Shown piece by piece: positions 49,827 to 60,873 of a stretch of 64,000 nucleotides of DNA. Position 1 is the stretch's first letter; the number at the start of each line of letters is the position of its first letter. The DNA comes from Hyaloraphidium curvatum (Eukaryota; Monoblepharomycota; Hyaloraphidiomycetes; Hyaloraphidiales; Hyaloraphidiaceae). The stretch covers positions 62,001-126,000 of the forward strand of contig JAIVFI010000038.1 in the NCBI GenBank assembly GCA_025558095.1, written 5' to 3'. The notes under the pieces were generated by a model, which had not been told where the DNA came from, did not search any database, and saw only the letters and a list, made by a program, of their open reading frames with translations. Made by a program: the position numbers and the translations under genes.

Positions 49827-51394
49827 TCAGCAAACGCTTTCCAGGGTAACAACTACACCGACTGCCCTAAGCACGCTGAAGGCCGCAAACCCCGCGGTCA
49901 GCACAGCCCCAACGACTGCTCTCACCGTATTATACCCAACCTCGAACCCCAGGAATCTCGCGCGTGTCTGCGTGCTTGCGTACGAGGAGAGCACTTCGGC
50001 ATGTCGGGATAGATATCGCGCTGTTTTTGCTGTTTCGGATGAAGACGCAGGATGAGAGGGGTCGTCGAGGGATGCAGCTTGTTCGCGGAGGTACTGTGCT
50101 GCGCGGGTGTAGATGGCGCAGACGGCGTTGACGCCTGCGTTGAAATCCGCGACGAGGTAGAGGTCGCGCAGGCGGATGTAGATCTCCCGCGCCATGTAGG
50201 TGAGGAGCCACGCGGGGAGGCAAGACGACATCGCCTGGAGGGTTGGCAGGTAGGTTGAGGAGAGATGGAGTGGATTTGCGTAGACGAATCACGTACGATT
50301 TGAATCACGAGAGCCACGACGATGAATAAAGATGATGCAATGACTCCCCACGGGATGAAGCTTGTCACGCCCCGCTCGACGGTCCAGCTAGCTGCTAGAG
50401 CTGCTTGCAGCGCAAAATAGTCATTGTCCGTGGCAGGTGCCTTTTCCTCGACAGACTCAGACTTTCCGCCGCCAAGATGGCCTTCCTCAGCTCGGTCCAT
50501 TAACGGCTGCAGAGCAGCGTACACGGCCCGAAGCCTGGCCCTCCCGCGCAGAGCCGAGCCCACGGTCACAGACAGATATGTCGACGACGAAGCTGCCCAG
50601 ATAATCCCAACCAACATGGCTATCGTGCCCGCGGACGCGGCGCCAGGGCTCTTCCAAGTGCTCGAGCCGGTCGAAACCAACGGTGTCCAAAGAGAAAACA
50701 GAAAGACCAGCAAGGTGAGCACGAACCAGACAATCCGATGAAACCAGATGGTCCCTGCCGCAGCGTCCAGCAGCATCCCGCAGCACTTGTCGCCGGGACA
50801 CGGGCATGTTGGATCGCCGTCGACATGGGCGAGAAGCTCGGGGTTCATTTCGACAGCCTGGGCCCAGCGCACGACACTCTCGAGATACGTTTCCGCGCTT
50901 TGTTCACCATCGACAAAGACAAAGGGGAAGCAAGGACTCCATACTTTGCGGAGTAGTGCGTCCAATAGGGAACTGGCGCGTCGGGCTCCCCAACGGAGCA
51001 CCACGAAGGCTGTCAGCCCGATGCTGTAAAACACGTTCAATGCCAGGAACATGGAAAAAGAGGCGTAGAAGGCGGCGAGGCTCCTGGCGGACCGCGGCGC
51101 GAGGTCGGCCAGCGCGGTACAGGCCAACGCGGCGGCGCCAAAGGCCAGGGCCACGGCGAGGCTCCACTGGAAGGCGATACCGCGGGCGGCGCTCGGCAGC
51201 AGCGCGGTACGGAAGCGCGGGAAGCGACGCAGACGGGACAATGCGGCCGCGTACCCGAACGGCACTCGAAGTTCTTTCGCCGGATCGGTGTCGAGGCGCC
51301 GCGCCCAGCGGTCGCCGTCGGACGGCGCTGACGACGGGAACACCGCCAGCCACAGCGCCGGCTCAAAGACCGGAGATCGCGTCTCGCTCGACAT
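49827..51394 (-). CDS. multi-pass membrane protein of the CPC family (paralogue C)
   Basis: Exons 51394-50297 and 50234-49827 (62 bp intron, donor gtacgt); 501 residues, about seven helices. Third member of the family at 15992 and 42123: N-terminal ALWLAVFPSSAP, loop motif DPTCPCPGDKCCGML, FSLWTPLVSTG, and the final helix AAFSVLRAVGVVVTLESVC. It is the only copy with an intron. Divergent from the amidohydrolase gene, with 92 bp between start codons. Function unknown. Confidence 0.75.
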
Positions 51395-51486
51395 GGAACT
51401 CCGTACGGAGCTCCAGGAGGACAACGCGCGCGGAACGGATGGCTGATCGACGCTTGCGCCCGGGAACGCAACGTCAACAAGTCGCG

Positions 51487-53017
51487 ATGTCGTCGCCGGC
51501 AAGTCGCGGAAAAGCGTCAAAGCCGTCGAAGGGCTCCACCGACGACGAAGCCTGCGACGAGATCGGCCCGGAGGCACTGCCGGCCCCCGGCGCGCCGGTG
51601 GACGAGCAGCTGTCGCACTCGCTGGACTTTCTCCGGCATCCGCAGCCGAGGCACAACCCGACAAACGCGCAGGCGTTGCAAATGGCTGCCAACGATGACG
51701 ATGACCGACCGTCGTCCAAGTACGGAGCGCTGGCGTCCGAAGACGCGAAGGCCGCGGCCCGGGAGATCAACGCGGTTCGTGACCCTGTGGGCGACACTTC
51801 CTGGAACCGACGAAATGACGCGTTTCTGTGGTGCCGCAGGAGATTGGCGGCGTCATTGATGCTCACTTCCACATGTGGACCCTCATGGACTCGCCGCGCC
51901 CCTTCTCGGCTTACCTGACGGCCGATCTCCGCAAGTTTGGCCTCCCGTATCCTCCGCGCCGGCCGGGTCAGGCCCCGCCGGACGACAAGATCCGGGCCAG
52001 GCTCCAGGACTACTCACGGCAGTACGGGACGGCCGAGTTCAACGTGCGGGACTACAGCTCGAGAGACTACCTTGAAGACGCTGTTCGCTGCGGAGTGAAG
52101 CTCCTTGGATCGACGTATATGCAGTGCGGTTGGGAAGGACCTGATGAGGGCGAAACAGCGTGGGCGGAAAAGGTTCGTGGGAACACCGGGGGCATCGTCG
52201 CAACGAGCATCGTCGGCACCGTTGACATGCTTGGCGAGCCGGAGGTGGGGCGAGGTCCTCGAGCGCCGAATCCAGCAGCTCACCGGTCTTCGATGTTCCA
52301 CAGGCCGTCGAAAAGACCCTGCGCGCACACATGGCCGCCTCGCCGCACTTCCGCGGGATCCGCGACATGCACCTCGCCCGCGGCCGCCGCGAACCCGAGC
52401 GCCTCGCGGACCCGCGCTGCCTCCGCAACATCGCCACCCTGGAGAGGCTCGGCCTGGTGCTCGACATCACGGCGTACCAGTGGTCGTTCCCCGCCATCTT
52501 TGAGGTCGTGAACAAGTTTCCGAAAATGACGTTCATTTTGGACCACATGGGGCCGCCGGTCAGCATCTTCGACAAGCAGAGCGAGTGGGATACCTGGAAA
52601 ACCGGCCTGCTCGCCATCGCGGCGTGTCCCAACGTCTACGTGAAGGTGACCTCCATGCGCTTCCGCACCTCACGAAGCTCTGCTCACGCCCTGAACGTCC
52701 AGCTATCCTGCCTCATGCCCGTCATCGGCTCCCGCTTCCATCTCGACCCCACCCTCCCTTCCGGCTCCGCCATCGCCGCCTCCAAGTTCGGCACGATGAT
52801 GCGCATCGCACTCGCAGCCTTCGGCCCGCGGCGGTGCATGTGGGCGTCGAACTTCCCATCGGACAGGGGCAGCGCCGGGTGGGGCGAGCTCATGGCGGCT
52901 TGCTGGCAGGTGCTGAAGGAGGAAGGGGTGGACGCCGAGGGGAGGAGGAGGGTGATGAGGGGGACGGCGGAGCAGGTCTACAGAATCGCGGTGCCGTGGG
53001 ATGCAGCGAAACTCTGA
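51487..53017 (+). CDS. amidohydrolase-2 family TIM-barrel hydrolase with PTS1-like tail
   Basis: Exons 51487-51774, 51840-52244, 52304-52645 and 52703-53017; 449 residues. The first 95 residues are polar and low-complexity. The barrel starts at GGVIDAHFHMW (HxH metal motif), then RGIRD, VLDITAYQW, FILDHMG, NVYVKLSCL and CMWASNFPSDRG (late Asp). Such enzymes are lactonases or decarboxylases of ring-cleavage products; the substrate is not predictable. Introns of 59-65 bp join perfectly; the last, of 57 bp, is in frame but its removal restores the conserved VYVKLS strand. The C-terminus AKL is a recognised PTS1 variant. Confidence 0.8.
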
Positions 53018-53078
53018 GCTGCTTTCTAGTGTCTAGTGAGCAGGAATGTTGGGAATGATCTAGATGTCTTCTTTCTCT

Positions 53079-54236
53079 TCAGAGTTTCTCTCCCAACTTC
53101 AAAGGCCGTCGCCAGATCATGATCTGCCGCGCGACGCAGACCGGCCTGCCGATTTCGTCCCGCAGGACTATTTCGCGCTCCTCCAGGTCCCCAAAATCAC
53201 CTGCAGTCTTTCGTCAGCAAGCTCCGAGACAATGAAAGCATCCGAGAAGCACCTTTGTACTTGATTTTCGCCCAAAGCCCGCGGCAGTGCTCCGGCTCGA
53301 AGGCGCCGACGAAGTTGAGGTCGAACACGAGCGACAGGAGGGGAAACTGGGGATGGATGTCGCCAACGAAGAGGTTCAGGAAGCCCTGCGGGGTGAACAT
53401 GTCATCCCAAAGGACGCAGGAGATGTGGTTCGATGGGTGCCCGCTCGTGTGTCCTGCGGAGCCGAACAATGAGCTCGCGTCGCCCGAAGGGACGACGGCT
53501 CGCTGCGTACGGTAGTACCACCCGAACGAAGTCGGATCCAGGGAGCTCGCGAACCTCGAGATCCTCGACCTCAAGGCGGCCGCGTCCTCGCCGAGCGCCT
53601 GCGACTCCGCAACGGCCTTCCTGTACCCGTCGGCGACGTGAGCGGGGACCATTGCGTCCCAGGCTTCGGTGAGCTGGGTGTTTGGTCGGCGGAGGGCCGC
53701 CATGAGATCGAAGAGGGAGACACACCTGCCATGCCGTGGCCCATTAGATCCTCCCGAGCACAACGTGCCTGCTGCCCTTACTCTTCCATCTTCGGTGGCC
53801 TCTTCGCCGGGGGCGTAGGCGGGAACGGGGGCGCCTTGCCGTTCCTCGAGGGATCGCAGAATATGGCCGACAGGTTCGCCACGATCGTCCTCTTCTTCCC
53901 TTCCTCGGCACCCTGGCCGAGCGTCCATATGGTCGCTTTGAGGAACGCAAACCTGCCCCCGTCCCGGCTCCTCTCCACGGCAATCTCGACCGTATCGCCT
54001 TTCCTTAGTCCGGCGAGGAGCTCCGAGCGAAACGTCACGGGCTGCGAACATTTCGATCCCGCGTGCTCCAGCTCCCGGAACATGGCGTTGAAGCCCATCG
54101 CTGCAGTGCTGGCCCCGTTGCCGTGAGTGTGGTCCTTTCCGCGCCACGTCCCGACAGAGGGCGCCGGCTCGGCAGGCGCGTCCGACGTCCGAGTCACGGC
54201 CAGGATCGAGAACCACGCGTCCGGAACCGAGGTCAT
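53079..54236 (-). CDS. acyl-CoA thioesterase-like double-hotdog protein
   Basis: Exons 54236-53782, 53725-53253 and 53200-53079; 349 residues. First hotdog: HTHGNGASTAAMGFN, then TFRSELLAGLRKGDTVEIAV with the typical strand order. Second hotdog: HISCVLWDDMF..LSLVFDLNFVG, ending EIVLRDEIGRPVCVARQ. This is the thioesterase-like/TesB arrangement that hydrolyses acyl-CoA. Introns (52 and 56 bp) join frames in phase; the third exon is short but clearly homologous to the family's last strand. The start could be further upstream (in-frame ATG at 54401). Overlapping plus-strand open frames are shadows. Confidence 0.8.
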
Positions 54237-54400
54237 GATTCTTCTGCGGTGCTTGAACAGAAACTGGCGCGTCTCCGGGAGACGAGGGAGCGCAGGACGC
54301 TCTGTCTGTCTCCCGACCTGTTTGTTTACGCGTCGCTCGATGTCGCCAGAGATCCGAATCGCGTCAGTCGGCCTAGTCCGCAAACTGGACGCGGCTGGCA

Positions 54401-54658
54401 ATGTCGTGGTTCACCATTGATGTCATCATCGACGATGTCACGGGCCGCGGCGTCCCGCTGGTCGACTTGCGGACCGTGGTTCACCGGAGGGCGAGACCGA
54501 CACAGATCTTCCTCGCGCTCCCCCCCGATCGGGCGGTGGACGGCCTCACGGGCCCCCTGCTGGATGCCGAGGGTGCAATGCTCGGCAATGTATGGCGGAG
54601 GAGCCACGCTGCGCTGTCGGTTGACTTTGCGCTGGCCTCGCGAGGGTGGGAGGAGTGA
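54401..54658 (+). CDS. small hypothetical protein
   Basis: Single exon, 85 residues (MSWFTIDVIIDDVTGRGVPL, a helix, QIFLALPP, D-G-L, then GNVWRRSHAALSVDFALA). Length and strand order resemble the possible ubiquitin-like proteins at 17693 and 18364 (beta hairpin, helix, LxLP strand), without clear identity. No signal peptide. It lies in a short gap between two genes; coding status uncertain. Confidence 0.4.
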   Translation: MSWFTIDVIIDDVTGRGVPLVDLRTVVHRRARPTQIFLALPPDRAVDGLTGPLLDAEGAMLGNVWRRSHAALSVDFALASRGWEE

Positions 54659-54893
54659 TCTGTGGCAAGTCGGCGGCGGGAGCCTGCTTCTTTGCCCGAG
54701 TGTGGGCTCCCGGGGACGGAGCAAGGAGCCATGTTATCCAGCGACTAGCCAGGCACATCTCGGCCCCCAGGATCGGAGATGGAGTTTGCCACTTTTCCAT
54801 TCCGGGACGGACGGCTGTGCTAATTGAGGCTGAGGCGGCATCTCAGCGGGAGCCAACGGATCTCCGGCTCCCTGGAGAGCAACGGGGCCGGCG

Positions 54894-56238
54894 ATGCTCG
54901 CGGCGATCTTCGCCGTTTACTGCGCCGCCCTCGGACTGCTCGGGGCGGAGGCCGCGCAGCTCGAGAGGCGCCAGTTCTGGCGCCAGACGGGCGTGTTCGG
55001 TTCGTCGGCCCGCTCGCCCCGATGGCGGCCGGATCTGCAGGAAAGACCCTGACACTTTCAATGCTGCCTCCTACAGATGTAATGAACTGCACGAACCCGC
55101 GGCATTTCGCCCTGACGTTCGGTTTGTGGTCGCTGTGGTTGTGGTCCCTGAACGTCGCTCACCCCATCCTGCTCCTGTCTGACCTCGCAGATGACGGACC
55201 GAGCCCCCTGACGCCGACTCTGCTGGATCATCTGCGGCGGAAGAATGCCAAGGCGACCTTTTTCGTGCTGGGCATCCAGGTCGACGCGCGGCCCCAGATC
55301 CTGATCCAGGCGTTCAACGAAGGCCATCAGGTGGGGACCGGCAATTGCGTTGTCGCTCCTCTGGAGTTCATGAGGCTGAATTGCCGCCCCGCCATCGCCC
55401 CAGATCGCCGCGCACTCCTACGTGCACGCCTCGTTCCCTTCCCTGGGATCTGCGGGCGTCCTCGGCGAGCTCCAGAAGACGGAGCAGGCTATCGTATCGA
55501 AGATTGGGGTGGCACCTGTCTACATGCGTCCCCCGTTCGGCGACGTGGACCAGGCCTCGGGCAGCGTCATCCGCGAGTTCGGGCAGAAGATTGCCGTCTG
55601 GAACATGGATTCCGGCGACACGGTGTGCTTGCTGTGTGTTTCCTCGCTTGGCGACCATCTGACTTGGTGTGCGGCAGCGGCTCCGGGGAAACACGCAGGC
55701 CGTCATCGATGCCTTCGGGGCCGTGCCGCCCCCCTCGTCGGCCCCCGGCATCATCGCCGTCGCGCACGACACCCTGCCGTCGACCGTGGAGGCCGTGCCT
55801 GCCGTGATCGACCTCCTCCGCGCCAAGGGGTTCGAGCTCGTGACCCTGGCGGAGTGCAACGGGGGTGCGGCGGCGTACAAGGGCGGGAACATACCGGCTC
55901 CGGCGCCTTCCACGGCCCCTCCGGCGCCAACATCACCCCCACAAGTCGTCACGCAGCCTCCTGCAACGGCGACCCCCAACCCGGCTCCGACGTCGACCGT
56001 CACTAACGATGCCCAGCAGACGACTGAGGCGCCGAGCAAGCCCACGGGCACGGCCTCGCCGTCCCCTTGCGATCCTGGGTGTGGAGCTGGGTATGTTCGT
56101 TCATCCTGCAAGTGGATCCATCGTGGTTGATCATCGAATCGCAGGGTGTTCTGGGCGACGGGCAAGTGCGTTGACGGCAGATGCGCGTGCATCCCCGGGT
56201 GGATCGGACCGAGCTGCAGCGAGCCGGGGTACGCTTAA
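54894..56238 (+). CDS. secreted chitin deacetylase (NodB domain) with EGF-like C-terminus
   Basis: Exons 54894-54999, 55077-55121, 55191-55330, 55404-55622, 55678-56090 and 56145-56238; 338 residues. Signal peptide 1-22. NodB motifs: FALTFDDGPS (Asp 51-52, motif 1), AAHSYVH (metal His 101 and 105, motif 2), RPPFGD (139-144, motif 3), WNMDSGD (motif 4) and VAHDT (motif 5). All five are rebuilt only by splicing. A Pro/Thr/Ser linker follows, then about 30 residues with six cysteines (CDPGCGAG, GKCVDGRCACIPGWIGPSC), an EGF-like module. It converts chitin to chitosan in the wall. An EGF module on a deacetylase is unusual for Dikarya. Confidence 0.85.
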
Positions 56239-56382
56239 ATCATGGGAAGGGAGTTTCTGTATCCGACGCTTTTACTACATTGCTGCTCGTCAATCGGCGG
56301 TCCCATTTTCAGATGCGTCCCGAGCAACGTACCGGTCGGGGCGGACCCCGCCCGAATCCCCGCCCCCGGTCATCCGCACGCG

Positions 56383-57387
56383 ATGTGCCACTGGCTCGCC
56401 TTCCAGTCGATCGAGCCCGTGCCGCTCGCGGACCTGCTCCTCCGCCCGTCCAACTCCCTGCGCCAGCAGGCCTCGGACGCGGCCTCCTTCACCCCCGGAC
56501 TGCCCCCCAACCCCGCCCGCAACGACCCCATCAACCCCGACGGCCACGGCTTCGGGTACTACGTCGCGGACGCCGCGGCGCCCATCGTGTACCGCTCGCC
56601 GCTTCCGGCGTGGACCGACCCCGGGCTCGCCCAACACGCGGACGGAAAGGCGTCGGGGCTGCTCCTCGCGCATGTGCGCGCGGCGTCGCCCGGGCTCCCT
56701 GTTTTGGTCGAGTGCTGCCATCCGTTCCGTTTTGGAAGAATGCTGTTCATGCAGAATGGCGGGATTTCGGGGTTCAAGCCAGGGGAGGCGCTCCAGGCGG
56801 CGCTGAGGAAGGAGATGGACCCCGATGTGCTCGCCTGGGTCGGCGATCTGTCTAGCGACACCGCGCACGTGTTTGCCATCTTCCTCACCGTCCTTCGGCG
56901 GCGCGGTGGACGTCCCGGGGAGGCCGGCAACTCCCCCACGCTGCTCGCCGCAGCTCTGAGGGAGGCGGTGCGCGAGATCGGGCGGATCCAGGCGGCCTCG
57001 GGGCTGCCGCGGGACCAGCTGGGGAGCAGCTTCAATCTGTGCCTCTCAGACGGGAACTGCATCGTCGCGACGCGGGATAGGAGCGGGTTCGGCGCGGGGA
57101 ACGGCGCCAGAGCGGGCGAGCTGCCCGAGGCGCCGTCGCTCTACTTCGCCCACGGGACGAAGATGTGGTTCGACGACGAGGCGGGCGATTTGAGGCTGCA
57201 GCACGACGGGGGCCACGCAACCATCGCCGTGGTGTCCTCGGAGCCGATCGTCATGGGGGACTCCCAGGGGTTCAGCGAGTGGGGATTTGAGGTCGTCGAC
57301 AACGACTCGATGATGATCGTGGAGCGCAGGAAGGGGGGGGGAGGGGTCGGACTACCTGCACGTGCACCAGGTCGACTTGTACGATGA
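56383..57387 (+). CDS. class II glutamine amidotransferase (YafJ/DUG3-like); 3' end possibly frameshifted
   Basis: Single exon, 334 residues. The start is fixed by the N-terminal cysteine nucleophile after the Met (MCHWLAFQ), followed by PVPLADLL-x-PSNSL, NPDGHGFGYY and ASGLLLAHVRAA. This subgroup includes DUG3, which helps degrade glutathione in fungi. The annotated end (RKGGGGVGLPARAP...) runs through a nine-G tract at 57333-57341; dropping one G gives a tail reading SDYLHVHQVDLYDD with a stop at 57389-57391 that looks more like the family's last strand. The frame is also open upstream to 56242, but the catalytic Cys fixes the start. Confidence 0.8.
   Translation: MCHWLAFQSIEPVPLADLLLRPSNSLRQQASDAASFTPGLPPNPARNDPINPDGHGFGYYVADAAAPIVYRSPLPAWTDPGLAQHADGKASGLLLAHVRAASPGLPVLVECCHPFRFGRMLFMQNGGISGFKPGEALQAALRKEMDPDVLAWVGDLSSDTAHVFAIFLTVLRRRGGRPGEAGNSPTLLAAALREAVREIGRIQAASGLPRDQLGSSFNLCLSDGNCIVATRDRSGFGAGNGARAGELPEAPSLYFAHGTKMWFDDEAGDLRLQHDGGHATIAVVSSEPIVMGDSQGFSEWGFEVVDNDSMMIVERRKGGGGVGLPARAPGRLVR
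57333..57341 (+). repeat. homopolymer run of nine G
   Basis: Longest single-base run noticed near a coding 3' end; see the glutamine amidotransferase gene. Error-prone in sequencing and slippage-prone in vivo. Confidence 0.9.
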
Positions 57388-57439
57388 TTGAAATGGAGCT
57401 TGCGTCCAACTGAGCGGCACGATTCCAGGTCCGGTTCAG

Positions 57440-57853
57440 TCACTCCCCCTTGCCCTTCCGGGCCTCGTCGGCCGCCGCCCACACCTGCGCCGCGATCAGC
57501 ACCGGCCCCAGCAGAACCTGCGACCAGAACAGGGAGCTCCCCAGCTGCGTCGCCCCGGGGAAACGTCCGGTCCACAGGGCCCACGCGGACTCGAGCGTCA
57601 CGACCACGTTGAACGCCGCCGCGGCCCAACCTGCCGCGCGCGAAGGCACCTCCGACGCGCGCAGGTGCAAAGCGAGGGCGATGCCGTACGCGCCAAACAG
57701 GCCGAATTTGGTCGCCAGGTAGTCGGCGGGGAGGCCCAGCGTCCGGGAGAGCGGGCGCGAGGCGAGCGCCAGCGGGACGGCCTGGAGGCCCGTGAACGCG
57801 TCGAACCAGAGCACGGCGCGGAGGGAGAAGGGGAGGTTGCCGGCGCTGGCCAT
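57440..57853 (-). CDS. small four-helix membrane protein
   Basis: Single exon, 137 residues with four hydrophobic helices (VLWFDAFTGLQAVPLAL; GLFGAYGIALALHL; AAFNVVVTLESAWALW; SQVLLGPVLIAAQVWA) and a basic C-terminus. No signal or known motif; resembles small integral membrane proteins of unknown function. Convergent with the amidotransferase gene (52 bp) and divergent from the gene at 57995. Confidence 0.65.
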   Translation of the reverse strand: MASAGNLPFSLRAVLWFDAFTGLQAVPLALASRPLSRTLGLPADYLATKFGLFGAYGIALALHLRASEVPSRAAGWAAAAFNVVVTLESAWALWTGRFPGATQLGSSLFWSQVLLGPVLIAAQVWAAADEARKGKGE

Positions 57854-57994
57854 ATCGATTGCTGGCGGCCGAATGCACTGAATGCGAGGAGGACTCGGTC
57901 TGCCGGTCTTCAATGCGGTGTATGGAGTGCGCATCGTCACCCGCAGGCAGTGCGACCGACACGCGCGCATCTTCAGTGGCGCCGAGCGGGCAAA

Positions 57995-58992
57995 ATGTCC
58001 GACGCCGCCCCGTCCTCCTTCTCCGCCTTCCAGCCGCCCCACCACGCCGCCGTCTCGTGCGCCCTAGCCGCGTTCGCGGGCCTCGATCTAGCGCTCGCGC
58101 GGGCGGTCCTCGCCGCGAGCTCCCGCTTCTCTTCGGAACCCGATGCCGTGCTCAAGGTGCCAGACGCTTTTCTCGCGTTCGTTTCTTATCCTCGCGAGTC
58201 TCACCCGTGCTGCTGGGCCGGCAGGAGTTGGGAAGGTACCTCGTCCTTGACCTCGCCTTCCGCCAACGCGGCCAAGGCGACGACGAAAGGCCCCTCCCTG
58301 CCCCGCCCGCCATCGTCGGCGCTCTGGGCGTCCTCGGCCGCCTGCCGACCGCGGACCTCAAGGCGTGGAAGGCCGCAGGCGCGCCGATCGGCTTTCTTTT
58401 CAAGAAGCCGTCCGCGCGGCCCGATCTCGTGCGCGGGACGGCGGAGCTCTACGAGAAAATCTACGGGGAAGAGCCGCCGGAGGCGATTTGGCCGCGTGAT
58501 CCGGCAGCGGCACCAGTCGCTGCGCCACCGAGCGGCACGAAGGGCAGGCACGTCTTCGTGGCGATCCAGGGGTGGCCAGAGAACCCTGAAATGGGGCCTG
58601 GGGAGACAGTTCTCGGGATCTTCGATTCCGCGAGGCCGGCGAGGCGGAGGATCCGGAAGGCCATCGCGGACGAGTTCCGGTACGGCGAGGCCGAGGTCTA
58701 CTTCGACACCTTCCAGGGGCCGGGGAGCCCGTCCGCAGCGATCAACAGCCTGCGCAACGGAGACCTCGGAGCGGAAGCGAGCTTCGTCCACCACAAAAAG
58801 TCGAGCTGGAAGGAGAAGTGGAAAGCCGATGAGACTGGCAAGGTCATGATCAGGGAGAACGAGGACATTAGCTACGGCTACTTCGGCGGCGAGCACGTCT
58901 TCAAGGTCGAGAAGCGCGAGGTGGTCACGGACGCGAAGATGGAGTACATGGAACAGCTGTACCAAACGGAGACGGAGGACGAGGACGAATAG
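57995..58992 (+). CDS. hypothetical protein with acidic C-terminus
   Basis: Exons 57995-58156 and 58225-58992 (68 bp intron, in phase 0); 309 residues. Globular-looking: RYLVLDLAFRQRG, VGALGVLGRLP, a charged core (VFVAIQGWPENPEMG; IRKAIADEFRYGEAEVYFDT) and a strongly acidic tail (QTETEDEDE). No recognised domain, signal peptide or helix. The intron is supported because it removes a hydrophobic Ser/Pro stretch and joins two regions of matching codon bias. Confidence 0.65.
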
Positions 58993-59547
58993 TAGCATGC
59001 AAGCCTTACCAGACCGCAGCGACTGGCTGACCTACGTTACGCCCAATTACAACGTTGTCGAACATATTATTCTAGACCTCTGGATCCCCATCGCCTGGCC
59101 TGCTGTGTTGCTCGTGATTGGTGCAGCTCGGAAGCGCAACCAGCCCCGGGCATTTGCTTCTCCTGTCCCATAAACCAAGGTTCTCTGGTCCCATACCGCG
59201 AGCACCCCCCCATCTCCTCCTGTTCGAGGAGTGCGGCGCGTTCCAGGCCGTTTTCCGACCGTGGATGGCGGGTTAAGAACGCGATTACCCGGTGCACTCG
59301 GCCGCCGCCGCCCAAACAGTGAAAAGGGGGACTTTTCCCGGCCGCACTCCGCGCCGCCGCCCGCCGCCATCCTCGGCCGCCCGGGCGCGCCCCGCCTTGC
59401 CCGCCTTCTCCGCGAGCCCGCCGCCCCTCCGCCGGGGACGGTTCGCGGCACGCCGCCACGCTGCGCTCCAAACGCAACCCGCTCCGCGCCCCCAACCCCG
59501 CCGCATCCGGCGCTCGCAACGGCACAGACACGACCAAGCGCGCCCAC
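58993..59547. other. intergenic region
   Basis: About 555 bp upstream of the gene at 59548. Contains AT-rich patches near 59040-59200 between GC-rich blocks. No gene seen on either strand despite long open frames caused by GC bias. Confidence 0.5.
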
Positions 59548-60873
59548 ATGAAGCACGCCTCGCCGCCGTCGTCGCCGTCGCCGCCGCCGTCGCAGCCCGC
59601 GCCGCACACGCAGCCGCTGCCCGAGGAGTGGACAAGCATGGTCGAGTACCCCGAGGAGCCGATCGACCTGGGCACGATCACGTCGTCGCAGGTCGAGGCC
59701 GCCAACGCCGCGCGCCCCGCGTCGCAGGGCCGCGACCCGCTGTCGCCGTTCCCGCGCTTCCCGCCCACCCCCGACGCCTCGGCACGCACGCCGCTGCCCT
59801 TCCCCATGGGCCTGTCGGCACCGCCCTCGGCCGCGCCGCTGATCGAGCCCGTACAGACCCCGGACTTCCAGCAGCCGCCGCCGCACGGCTCGCAGTCGTC
59901 GTCCCTGGCCGACCTGCTCCGCGCCGCGGTGGACTCGCAGCACAACGACGACGCCAGCCAGCCGCCCCTACCCCTGGCCGGCTCCGGCACCGGCCCCGAC
60001 GGCCTGCAGGCGCACCCGCCGCTGCCGCTGGGGAGCTACTACGACGGCGCCAACAGCGAAGATGACGCCGAGGGCGAGGCCTACGAGCCGTACCCGAACG
60101 ACTACCGCCCGCCGCCGGCGCAGCCGCGCCGCAAGCGCAAGCACAGGTCCTCGTTCGAGTCGGCTAGTGCGACCTCCGAGGGCGACGGCGACGAGGAGTG
60201 GGAGGAGGAGGAGGTCGGTATGGCGTGGGGCGCAGTGTCGACCGACATTGGCGACGGCACCATGGAGACGGAGCGCAAAGCGATGCGCCGCGAGATCGAG
60301 TGGGTGTTGGCCGGCCGTTTGCGCACTGCATGCCGATAGCTTACCGGACTGTCCTTCCCGTGCAGCTCGCTGCCCAGCTCGGCCTCGTACGACCCCATCC
60401 TCCTGCGCTACTTCCACCTCTTCTGCGCGCGCTTCACCCTCCCCACCACCGTGGGCTCCGGCAAGTACATCCGCACCGACTCTCTCCTCGCGGCCTTCGA
60501 GCTCGCCATGCACCCCACCTGGAACGAGCGCAAGAGCATCGAGAACGGCATCCGCGACGGCTCGTGGCTCCCCGGCGGCGCCGACGCGTGGGGCGCCACG
60601 CCCGCGGGGACCAACAAGCGGATGGGGAGCAACATGTGGGGCGAGGGGGACAGCGTGCAGCTCAAGAACCTGCTGCTGCTGAGGAAGTGGAGGGACGGGG
60701 TGACGTTTGGGATCTTTGCCGGGGCGACGGGGGACGGCGGGGCCGGGGGGGAGGGCGGGGACGAGAGCGCGGACGGGGAGTGGGGGGCCAGGCCCAAGAG
60801 GCGCAGGGGGAGGGGGAGCCCCAGGAAACGCGGGAGGGGGAGGGGATCGGCCAGCGCGCTCGCCAAGGCGTGA
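59548..60873 (+). CDS. hypothetical nuclear-like protein with basic C-terminus
   Basis: Exons 59548-60299 and 60366-60873 (66 bp intron, donor gtgggt); 419 residues. Residues 1-190 are Ser/Pro-rich with an acidic patch (GDGDEEWEEEEVG). The conserved-looking core is across the junction: ASYDPILLRYFHLFCARFTL, then SGKYIRTDSLLAAFELAMHP and WLPGGADAWGATP. The C-terminus has clusters of Arg/Gly/Lys (RPKRRRGRGSPRKRGRGRG) reminiscent of AT-hook or RGG sequences that bind nucleic acid. Family unknown; nuclear location is a reasonable guess. The first in-frame ATG is used. Confidence 0.6.

Noticed and set aside
52245-52303. Apparent coding stretch GEVLERRIQQL in the amidohydrolase gene
   Set aside because: It lies inside a 59 bp GT-AG intron; splicing joins GEPE to AVEKTLRAHMA, the expected sequence.
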